From NCBI GenBank assembly GCA_019419625.1, contig DXZO01000011.1, positions 1 through 16,111 of the forward strand: DNA of 16,111 nucleotides, given 5' to 3'. Both the position numbers and the translations under genes were made by a program. Source of the DNA: Collinsella sp. (GTDB lineage Bacteria > Actinomycetota > Coriobacteriia > Coriobacteriales > Coriobacteriaceae). This document shows, piece after piece, positions 6,769 to 12,996 of the stretch (its first letter is position 1; each line of letters opens with the position of its first letter). A model generated the notes under the pieces. It saw nothing but the letters and a program-made list of their open reading frames with translations, did not search any database and was not told the origin of the DNA.

Positions 6769-8942
6769 CCTCCGCTGACCTCCTTAAAAATGTGTCGATA
6801 TCGCATGGCGACCGCATCGCGCAGGGGGCGCGTCGCCACGGAGTCAAGGTTGCAAGCATACCGCAAGAGCTCGACCGCGTCCAAATGGGCCCACTCGATC
6901 AGCTCCTCGTCGGCATCCAGGTCGACAAAGCGCAGAGTCACACCGCCATGCTGGCGGTACCCCAGGATTTCGCCCTCGTGGCGCAGACGAAGGTCCATCT
7001 GGGCGAGCGTAAAGCCGTCCGAGGTCTTTTCGAGCGACTGGAGACGGTCTTGCGCCGCCGAAGCGCCGCCGTTGCCCTTGGAGTGCGTCATGACCAGGCA
7101 GGTGCCCGACACGCTGCCGCGGCCCACGCGGCCGCGCAGCTGGTGCAGGGCCGCCAAGCCAAAGCGCTCACCGTTCTCGATGACCATGACGGTGGCGTTG
7201 GGCACGTCGACGCCCACCTCGACCACCGTAGTCGAGACGAGCACGTCGATCTCGCCGCGCTTGAAGGCATCGATAACCTGGTCCTTCTCCCCCGCTGGCA
7301 TGCGGCCGTGAAGGCGCTCGATGGCAAGACCCGGCAATGCCAGACGCAGGCGATCGAGCTCGGTCGCCGTATCGTGCAGCGGCACGGGGACCGTCACGCG
7401 GCCCTCGTCGTCGCGGGCGATACCGGGCACGTCCTCCAGATCATCGACCGAGTCACTCGGCTCCACGAGCGGGCAAATCACGTAGGCCTGCTGACCCTTT
7501 TCATGCGCCTCGCGGATGGCGCCATAGGCAAGGTCGCGGCTCGACTCGGTAAGCACGCGTGTCGTCACGCCAGCGCCAGGGACGGGCCGATGGCGGATGA
7601 TGCTCGTGTCCAGATCGCCGTAGACCGAAAGCGCCAGCGTACGCGGGATGGGCGTTGCCGTCATAACGAGCAGATCGGCACCAGGGCCCTTCGCACGCAG
7701 GGCGTTGCGTTGGCCGACGCCAAACCGGTGCTGCTCATCGATGACCACGAGCGACAGATGCTTAAACGCCACGTTGTCCGAAAGCACCGCGTGGGTGCCA
7801 AAGAGGACGTCGAGTTCGCCCGATTCCAGCTGGGCATGGATCCGCTCGCGCTCGGCCGCCGGCGTGGCGCCCGTCAGGAGCGCCCAGGTCATGCCAGCCT
7901 GCGAGAGCAAGGGGCCGGTCTTATCGGCATATTGACGCGCCAGCACGCCCGTGGGCGCCATAACGCAGGCCTGCGTGCCGCTATCGGCAGCCACAGCCAA
8001 CGCGCACGCGGCAACGGCGGTCTTGCCAGTACCGACGTCGCCCAGCAGCAGGCGGTTCATCACGCGCCCGCCATCGCACATATCGCGCAGGATATCTTGG
8101 AACGCGGCCTCCTGCTCGTCGCTCAGCGAAAACGGCAGGGCCTGCTTAAGCGCGGCCAGGTGCTCGCCCGCGGCGTGGGCATAGGGCACCACATCGACAA
8201 GGCCGCCGTCGTTGCGCAGGCGCAGCGCCAGCTGCAGGTAGAGGCACTCCTCGTAGGCAAGCCGTGCGCGCGCGATATCGCGCTCAGCCATGCTCGAGGG
8301 AAAATGGATCGATCGAAGCGCACGGGCATTGCTCATCAGGCGGCGCTTGACGCGCAAGCGTGCGGGAATCGGATCGAAGGGATTGCCGACGACCTCGAGC
8401 GCGCCACTTACGATGCGGCGCATCCACGCCTGGCTCACCCCATCGCTCACATAATGGACCGGCAAAATGGTGCCCGCGGCGCGCCCTTCCTCAAGCTTTT
8501 CAAAGTGCGGCGAGGCCATCTGCTTAAAGCCGTAGGCAAACTCGACCTTACCCATCACGGCCAGGCGGTCGCCCTGCTTAAGCTGCTGAGCAATCCAGGG
8601 CTGGCGGAAAAAGGCGACCTGCAGCACGCCCGTCTCGTCAACGAGTGAGACCTCGGTCACCGGCATGCGCGGACGCGGCTGCTTTTGGACGATACGGTCG
8701 ACCGTGGCGATGATGGTGCACACGGTACCGATGGGCGCCATCTCGATGGACCAGGAGCGCGTAAAGTCCAGGTATCGATGAGGGATATGGAGAAGGAGGT
8801 CCCCCACCGTCCGAATTCCCAGACGGCGAAGGGCCTCCTCACGTTTACCCGAAACATATTTGAGTCGCGCGATATCCTCGTCGAGCGCATTGCTCTGGGC
8901 AAAGCGCTCCGAGACGCGCGGCACAGAGCACAGCTCGGACAT
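6765..8942 (-). CDS. recG: ATP-dependent DNA helicase RecG
   Basis: RecG is a double-stranded DNA translocase that remodels stalled replication forks and Holliday junctions. At 725 residues it is close to the family length. The N-terminal wedge/OB region covers roughly residues 20-160 (LGIRTVGDLLLHIPHRYLDF at 41-60). The helicase core has Walker A GDVGTGKT at residues 301-308, the DEQH box at 402-405, TAT at 428-430 and QLRGRVGRG at 601-609. I kept the ATG at 8942, ten bases after the fakA stop; the ribosome binding site is weak, so coupling to fakA translation is plausible. The gene overlaps rsmD by four bases. A 618-codon open frame on the opposite strand is a shadow of the codon bias. Confidence 0.96.
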   Translation of the reverse strand: MSELCSVPRVSERFAQSNALDEDIARLKYVSGKREEALRRLGIRTVGDLLLHIPHRYLDFTRSWSIEMAPIGTVCTIIATVDRIVQKQPRPRMPVTEVSLVDETGVLQVAFFRQPWIAQQLKQGDRLAVMGKVEFAYGFKQMASPHFEKLEEGRAAGTILPVHYVSDGVSQAWMRRIVSGALEVVGNPFDPIPARLRVKRRLMSNARALRSIHFPSSMAERDIARARLAYEECLYLQLALRLRNDGGLVDVVPYAHAAGEHLAALKQALPFSLSDEQEAAFQDILRDMCDGGRVMNRLLLGDVGTGKTAVAACALAVAADSGTQACVMAPTGVLARQYADKTGPLLSQAGMTWALLTGATPAAERERIHAQLESGELDVLFGTHAVLSDNVAFKHLSLVVIDEQHRFGVGQRNALRAKGPGADLLVMTATPIPRTLALSVYGDLDTSIIRHRPVPGAGVTTRVLTESSRDLAYGAIREAHEKGQQAYVICPLVEPSDSVDDLEDVPGIARDDEGRVTVPVPLHDTATELDRLRLALPGLAIERLHGRMPAGEKDQVIDAFKRGEIDVLVSTTVVEVGVDVPNATVMVIENGERFGLAALHQLRGRVGRGSVSGTCLVMTHSKGNGGASAAQDRLQSLEKTSDGFTLAQMDLRLRHEGEILGYRQHGGVTLRFVDLDADEELIEWAHLDAVELLRYACNLDSVATRPLRDAVAMRYRHIFKEVSGG

Positions 8943-8952
8943 GGGCAGTTGC

Positions 8953-10614
8953 CTACTCGATCGAGAAGATCACGGGATAGAGCGGCTGCTCGCCACGATG
9001 GGCGTCAATCTCCAGATCGGGCTGAGCCTCCTCAATGGCGTCGACAATCTCCTGGAAGGCCTCGTCGGACAGTTCCTCGCCTGCCAGAATCGTCAGCGCG
9101 TCGCCCTCCTCTTCCTCCTGCATGCGGTTGATACAATCGAGCGTGACCTGTTTCACATCGGAGCCGACCACATCGATGGAACCGGCAATGATACCCATGA
9201 CGTCACCGGAGTGAATCGGCGAGCCGTCGGAGGCGCTGGAATCGCGCACGGCACGGGTGACCTCGCCATCGCGGACCTCGCTGATGGCGTCGACCATAGC
9301 GGCGACGGCATCCTCAAGCTCGGAATCGGGTAGGACCGCGAACAGCGCGGAGAAGGCCTGCGGAACGGTCTTGGTGGGAACGACGGCGACCTTCTTGTCG
9401 GTGCAGGCTGAGGCAGCGGCCTCGGCGGCCATGCGGATGTTGCCATTGTTGGGCAGAATGATGACCGAGGTCGCGTTGACCTTGTCTACCGCGCCCAGCA
9501 GGTCGGCGGTCGAGGGGTTCATGGTCTGACCACCCGACACGATCACGTCGACGCCGAGGGACTTGAGGATATCGGCCTCGCCCGAACCGGCGGCAACGGC
9601 GACAAAGCCCAGGGCCTTCGCGGGCTCGGCGGCCTTCTCCTGATCCTCGTGGATCTTGGCGGTACGGTCGTGGGCCTCCATCTCCATGTTATGGATAAAG
9701 ACCTCATAGATCTGACCAAGCTGCAGCATGTGCTCGAGCACCAGGTTGGGGGTGTTGGAGTGCACGTGGATCTTGTAGTCGGGGTAGGCGCCCACGAGCA
9801 ACTCACAGTCACCCATGGAGCCCAGGAACTTGAGGCACTCGTCCTCGTCAAACGGGGCGTCGGCCTTAAAGAGGAACTCGTTGCAGTAGCGGAACTCCGA
9901 GCCCTCCCAGTCGTCGTTGGCCTCGATCTCAACACGACCAAGGGCCGCGTCGCGGGCAGAGCCAGCGGAATCAAACGTGGCGGAGAAATCCTCGACAACG
10001 GTGCTGCGGCCAAGCGCGGCGGCAACAAAGTTCTCCAGGAAGATGGCAAAGCCAAAGGCGCCGGAGTCAACCACGCCGTTCTCCTTCAGAACGGGCAGCA
10101 GGTCGGGCGTGCGGGCGACGGACTGGTAGGCCTCGACGACGATAGCGTCGAGCGCATCCTCGGCCGAGAACTTCTTCTTTTCGCACTCGTCGGCCTTGGT
10201 CGAGACATCGCGCAGCACCGTGAGGATCGTACCCTCGATGGGCTTACGGACGGCCTGAAAGGCGACCTTAACGGCTCGGCGGAACGCATAGGCAATGTTG
10301 GCGGACGTAATGGGCTCGTCGGCAGAGACAAGACCCTCGGCCACACCGCGCAGGATCTGCGAGGTGATGACGCCGGAGTTGCCGCGGGCGCCCATCAGGG
10401 AGCCGTGCGTGATGGCGCCGGCAATGGCCTCCATGTCGGCATCGGCGGGAAGGGCAGAAAGCTCCTTGGTCACCGAGGCGAGCGTGAGCGACATGTTGGT
10501 GCCGGTGTCGCCGTCGGGCACGGGGAAGACGTTGAGCTTGTTGATCTCCTCGGCCTTGTCGGAAACGGCAGCCGCAGCGATCGGAAAACAGGTGCGAATG
10601 GTCTTTGCAATCAT
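8953..10614 (-). CDS. fakA: DAK2-domain fatty acid kinase catalytic subunit (FakA/YloV family)
   Basis: FakA phosphorylates fatty acids held by a FakB (DegV-family) protein, giving acyl-phosphate for PlsX/PlsY. This 553-residue protein has the normal length. The N-terminal DAK2 kinase domain shows NKLNVFPVPDGDTGTNM at residues 25-41 (metal and nucleotide-binding aspartates) and GARGNSGVI at 75-83. The middle and C-terminal regions (for example VIVSGGQTMNPSTADLL) match the FakA-type C-terminal domain. No fakB lies in the window, so the partner must be elsewhere. The start ATG at 10614 gives the expected N-terminus, but the nearest GGAG is about 12 bases away, a long spacing. It lies 27 bases after the asp23-like gene and 10 bases before recG; the yloU-yloV pairing is standard in Gram-positive bacteria. 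The plsX and acpP genes downstream fit the acyl-phosphate pathway. Confidence 0.92.
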   Translation of the reverse strand: MIAKTIRTCFPIAAAAVSDKAEEINKLNVFPVPDGDTGTNMSLTLASVTKELSALPADADMEAIAGAITHGSLMGARGNSGVITSQILRGVAEGLVSADEPITSANIAYAFRRAVKVAFQAVRKPIEGTILTVLRDVSTKADECEKKKFSAEDALDAIVVEAYQSVARTPDLLPVLKENGVVDSGAFGFAIFLENFVAAALGRSTVVEDFSATFDSAGSARDAALGRVEIEANDDWEGSEFRYCNEFLFKADAPFDEDECLKFLGSMGDCELLVGAYPDYKIHVHSNTPNLVLEHMLQLGQIYEVFIHNMEMEAHDRTAKIHEDQEKAAEPAKALGFVAVAAGSGEADILKSLGVDVIVSGGQTMNPSTADLLGAVDKVNATSVIILPNNGNIRMAAEAAASACTDKKVAVVPTKTVPQAFSALFAVLPDSELEDAVAAMVDAISEVRDGEVTRAVRDSSASDGSPIHSGDVMGIIAGSIDVVGSDVKQVTLDCINRMQEEEEGDALTILAGEELSDEAFQEIVDAIEEAQPDLEIDAHRGEQPLYPVIFSIE

Positions 10615-10641
10615 GGGTATTTGAATCTCCGTTTTCGGATG

Positions 10642-10998
10642 CTAGTTCAGACGGCTCTTGAGCGCGTCGATATGGATGCCGATCTTAAGGCTGGCGGGAT
10701 CGATCTGGGCGATCTCCTGCAGGGTGAAGGCAACGGAGCTCGAAAGATTGTGGCAGACGGACTTCATGTTGACGCCGTTCTCGAGCACGACGTGAAGATC
10801 GACCGTAAGGCCGTTCTCGTCGGCGGAGACAAGCACGCCCTTGCGGAGGCGCTGACCGGCAAGCAGGCGCACACTCTCGGCGCCTTGGAGCTGCTCAGCC
10901 ATACCGACGACGCCATAGCACGTCATCGCGGCATAACCGGCAATATCGGCAATAACGTCGTTCGAGACGCTCAGGCTGCCGTTAATGGTCTCAGACAC
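10642..10998 (-). CDS. Asp23/Gls24 family envelope stress protein (YloU-like)
   Basis: This is a 118-residue member of the Asp23/Gls24 (DUF322) family. The family role is tied to cell-envelope homeostasis, and YloU-type members are typically encoded just before the fatty acid kinase. The sequence contains the family features GSLSVSNDVIADIAGYAA near the start, an ADENGLTVDLHVVLENGVNM segment, and the C-terminal IHIDALK. I placed the start at GTG 10998 because AAGGAG at 11005-11010 is six bases away; the frame extends 11 codons further to an ATG at 11031, but that would put the Shine-Dalgarno inside the gene. It is probably the first gene of the transcript leading to fakA and recG. Confidence 0.88.
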   Translation of the reverse strand: MSETINGSLSVSNDVIADIAGYAAMTCYGVVGMAEQLQGAESVRLLAGQRLRKGVLVSADENGLTVDLHVVLENGVNMKSVCHNLSSSVAFTLQEIAQIDPASLKIGIHIDALKSRLN

Positions 10999-11054
10999 AA
11001 GAATCTCCTTATCTGGTGCTCGCGGCACCATGTCGTGGGAGCAATCATTGCAAT

Positions 11055-11060
11055 ATTCTA
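11055..11060 (-). promoter_or_regulatory. Possible promoter region for the asp23-fakA-recG transcript
   Basis: The 158-base gap between the tRNA terminator and the asp23-like gene must contain the promoter. TAGAAT at 11055-11060 (minus strand) is a good -10 match but has no clear -35. An alternative pair is TTGCCT (11141-11146) with TATCAA (11119-11124), spaced 16 bases. I cannot choose firmly between them. A short GCAAT/ATTGC inverted repeat (11041-11051) lies just downstream of the first. Confidence 0.33.
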
Positions 11061-11156
11061 CAACGACCGCGCCATGTTGAGGTGGTGGGTCGCGGGATTA
11101 CATCCTCGACACGAAATGTTGATATGGCAACGTTCACGTCAGGCAATCGCGGTATG

Positions 11157-11186
11157 AAAAAACCCGCCGCATAAGCGACGGGTTTT
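11157..11186 (-). terminator. Intrinsic terminator after the tRNA-Asn pair
   Basis: On the minus strand AAAACCCGTCGC and GCGGCGGGTTTT form a 12-bp stem with one G.U pair and a TTAT loop, ending in a run of six T. It lies seven bases after the CCA end of the second tRNA. The reverse strand can also form a stem, but its T run is shorter. Confidence 0.9.
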
Positions 11187-11192
11187 ACAACC

Positions 11193-11267
11193 TGGCTCCC
11201 CGGGTAGGACTCGAACCTACAACAGCGCGGTTAACAGCCGCGTGCTCTACCATTGAGCTACCGAGGA
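11193..11267 (-). tRNA. tRNA-Asn (GUU), second copy in the transcript
   Basis: The 75 bases fold into a full cloverleaf on the minus strand. The acceptor arms TCCTCGG and CCGGGGA pair with one G.U. The D arm is GCTC/GAGC, the anticodon stem is CGCGG/CCGCG with loop CTGTTAA (anticodon GTT), and the T arm is GTAGG/CCTAC with TTCGAGT. The discriminator base is G and the CCA end is encoded. It is identical to the copy at 11302-11376. Confidence 0.97.
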
Positions 11268-11301
11268 ATTAAGAAGCCCAGCGGAATGGGCTGAGAAATT
11301 C

Positions 11302-11376
11302 TGGCTCCCCGGGTAGGACTCGAACCTACAACAGCGCGGTTAACAGCCGCGTGCTCTACCATTGAGCTACCGAGGA
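11302..11376 (-). tRNA. tRNA-Asn (GUU), first copy in the transcript
   Basis: Same cloverleaf and anticodon GTT as the copy at 11193-11267, with an encoded CCA end; I see no base differences. It begins about 25 bases after the predicted transcription start. The 34-base spacer between the copies holds a small AGCCCA/TGGGCT hairpin that may mark the processing region. Confidence 0.97.
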
Positions 11377-11406
11377 ATAGGTGCGTGCTCTCAAGCAACG
11401 AAGTTT

Positions 11407-11454
11407 ATTATACGGACGAATCAGCTTAGGGCAAGAACTTTTTTGAGATTTTTT
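11407..11454 (-). promoter_or_regulatory. Strong promoter with phased A-tracts for the tRNA-Asn genes
   Basis: The minus strand has a perfect -10 TATAAT (11407-11412) and a -35 TTGCCC (11429-11434) with 16-base spacing. Immediately upstream are two runs of six A at 11439-11444 and 11449-11454, one helical turn apart, resembling an UP element as found at stable-RNA promoters. The predicted start is near 11400. Confidence 0.78.
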
Positions 11455-11462
11455 CCGACCTA

Positions 11463-11486
11463 GTCATTGGGGACGTCCCCAATGAC
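11463..11486. repeat. Perfect 24-bp palindrome (half-site GTCATTGGGGAC)
   Basis: Positions 11463-11486 read the same on both strands, with half-site GTCATTGGGGAC centred on GACGTC. The element is in the 160-base gap between the rpoD terminator and the tRNA promoter. It has no T run on the minus side, so it is not an obvious terminator for rpoD. GGGGAC...GTCCCC palindromes occur as dispersed REP-like elements in various bacteria, so it may be one copy of a repeat family; a binding site is the alternative. Confidence 0.6.
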
Positions 11487-11491
11487 CACAT

Positions 11492-11527
11492 GAAAGCGCC
11501 CCCAAGCGGATGTGCTTGAGGGCGCTT
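11492..11527 (-). terminator. Terminator hairpin after rpoD
   Basis: On the minus strand AAGCGCCCTCAAGC and GCTTGGGGGCGCTT form a 14-bp stem with one U.G pair and a six-base loop, starting ten bases after the rpoD stop. The pairing is complete only in minus-strand RNA (a C-A mismatch appears on the other strand), which sets the orientation. The following T tract is short (TTT), so efficiency is uncertain. Confidence 0.72.
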
Positions 11528-11536
11528 CTTGCTTGA

Positions 11537-12886
11537 CTAGCTTTCGATATAGTCTTTGAGCTTGCTGCTGCGGCTCGGGTGGCGGAGCTTGGCCAAGGTC
11601 TTGGACTCGATCTGGCGGATACGCTCGCGCGTGACGCCAAACTCGCGGCCGACTTCCTCGAGCGTGCGGGGATGCCCGTCGACAAGGCCAAAGCGCAGCT
11701 CGATAACCTTGCGCTCACGATCGGCAAGCGAGTCGAGCACCTGGGTGAGCTGCTCCTGCAGCATGGAGAAGCTGGCGGCATCGGGCGGAACGATAGCCTG
11801 GGAGTCCTCGATAAAGTCGCCCAGCTGGGAATCCTCTTCCTCGCCGATGGGGGTCTCAAGCGACACGGGCTCCTGCGAGATCTTCTGGATCTCGCGGACG
11901 CGGTCGGCGCTCATGTCCATCTCGGCACCGATCTCCTCGGGGGTCGGGTCGCGACCTAGGTCCTGAAGGAGCTGGCGCTGCACGCGGACGAGCTTGTTGA
12001 TAGTCTCGACCATATGCACGGGAATACGGATGGTACGGGCCTGGTCGGCGATAGCGCGCGTAATGGCCTGACGGATCCACCACGTGGCGTACGTGGAGAA
12101 CTTGAAGCCCTTCTGGTAGTCGAACTTCTCGACGGCGCGAATCAGACCGAGGTTACCCTCCTGGATCAGGTCAAGGAACAGCATGCCGCGGCCGACATAG
12201 CGCTTGGCGATGGAGACGACCAGACGCAGGTTTGCGCTGATGAGTGCCTGCTTAGCTTCGAGGCCGACGTTCTCAATGCGCGTAAGACGACGCATCTCGG
12301 CACGCGTGAGCTCGAGCTCACCGGCATCGGCGGCCTCGAGCTTCTCGGTGGCCTCAAGACCGGCCTCGATCTTCATGGCCAGATCGACCTCTTCGGAGGC
12401 GGTCAGCAGGTCGACCTTGCCGATCTCCTTGAGGTACATACGAACCGGATCGCCGGTCAGCATCACCGTGGAGGCATCGATGCCACGCACGCGGGAGCGT
12501 GAACGGGACGTGCGCACGGTGCGCTTCTTCTTGCTCTTGGAAGAACCCATCTCGGCGTCGGCCTGACGGGCCATCTTGAGCTCGTGATCGTCGAGCGAGC
12601 CGGAATCGTGCTCGTCGTCGTCATCGAAATCGTCGGTATCGGTATCGTTATCGTCATCGTCGACGTCCATGGGGGCGTCGTCGTTTCCGCTCGCGGAGAT
12701 AATCTGGATGCCGCTGTTGCGCAGCGCGGAATACACCGCGGTGAGCTGCTCGTCAGAAACATCGATATCCTTCAGGGCGACCTGAATCTCGTCCTCGGTT
12801 ACCGAAGTCCTGTTTGAGCCGTTGCCCATGAGCTTTGCAACGTAGGATTCCAGCCCAGTACCCGTGCTCTCAGTCTTATTTGGCAC
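11537..12886 (-). CDS. rpoD: Primary RNA polymerase sigma factor RpoD (SigA)
   Basis: This is the housekeeping sigma-70 factor that directs RNA polymerase to -10/-35 promoters. The 449-residue protein has an N-terminal 1.1-like region, region 1.2 (DPVRMYLKEIGKVDLLTASE), and regions 2.1-2.4 (LIQEGNLGLIRAVEKFDYQK, then FSTYATWWIRQAITRAIADQ). Region 3 follows, then region 4.2 with the helix-turn-helix (TLEEVGREFGVTRERIRQIE), and the protein ends HPSRSSKLKDYIES. Between region 1.1 and 1.2 lie an acidic block (15 of 21 residues D/E, about 74-94) and a basic K/R/S block (about 117-134). I chose GTG at 12886, five bases after AAGGGAG. The in-frame ATG at 12901 would place that Shine-Dalgarno inside the coding sequence. 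dnaG precedes it, a remnant of the classic dnaG-rpoD macromolecular synthesis arrangement. Confidence 0.96.
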   Translation of the reverse strand: MPNKTESTGTGLESYVAKLMGNGSNRTSVTEDEIQVALKDIDVSDEQLTAVYSALRNSGIQIISASGNDDAPMDVDDDDNDTDTDDFDDDDEHDSGSLDDHELKMARQADAEMGSSKSKKKRTVRTSRSRSRVRGIDASTVMLTGDPVRMYLKEIGKVDLLTASEEVDLAMKIEAGLEATEKLEAADAGELELTRAEMRRLTRIENVGLEAKQALISANLRLVVSIAKRYVGRGMLFLDLIQEGNLGLIRAVEKFDYQKGFKFSTYATWWIRQAITRAIADQARTIRIPVHMVETINKLVRVQRQLLQDLGRDPTPEEIGAEMDMSADRVREIQKISQEPVSLETPIGEEEDSQLGDFIEDSQAIVPPDAASFSMLQEQLTQVLDSLADRERKVIELRFGLVDGHPRTLEEVGREFGVTRERIRQIESKTLAKLRHPSRSSKLKDYIES

Positions 12887-12918
12887 AGATTCTCCCTTCA
12901 TAGTCCACAGGACTCAAT

Positions 12919-12927
12919 ACTTTAGCA
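12919..12927 (-). promoter_or_regulatory. Possible extended -10 promoter for rpoD, with nearby direct repeats
   Basis: In the 110-base dnaG-rpoD gap the minus strand has TGC-TAAAGT, an extended -10 match about 30 bases before the start codon; no good -35 is visible. Two ATAGGCG direct repeats lie upstream at 12933-12939 and 12965-12971, 32 bases apart (three helical turns). I see no convincing dnaG terminator here, so rpoD may also be read from upstream. Confidence 0.3.
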
Positions 12928-12996
12928 CACACATAGGCGTCTATACCCAAAAAGAGGACTGGATATAGGCGAGAATACGCTGGTTGACCACAACAT

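Noticed and set aside
6792..8648. 618-codon open frame on the plus strand opposite recG
   Set aside because: It is the mirror of a GC-rich, strongly biased recG frame; its translation is rich in H, A, R, Q and shows no recognisable domain, and it lacks gene neighbours on that strand.
9649..11157. 502-codon open frame on the plus strand opposite fakA and the asp23-like gene
   Set aside because: It spans two well-supported minus-strand genes and a promoter region, and has no family features.
11193..11376. Repeated block of 75 bases as a CRISPR-like or attachment-site repeat
   Set aside because: Both copies fold as complete tRNA-Asn genes; there are only two copies and no cas or integrase gene.
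12584..12670. GAT/GTC-rich tract in rpoD as a tandem DNA repeat
   Set aside because: It simply encodes the Asp-rich stretch of the sigma factor; the codons vary and there is no fixed repeat unit.
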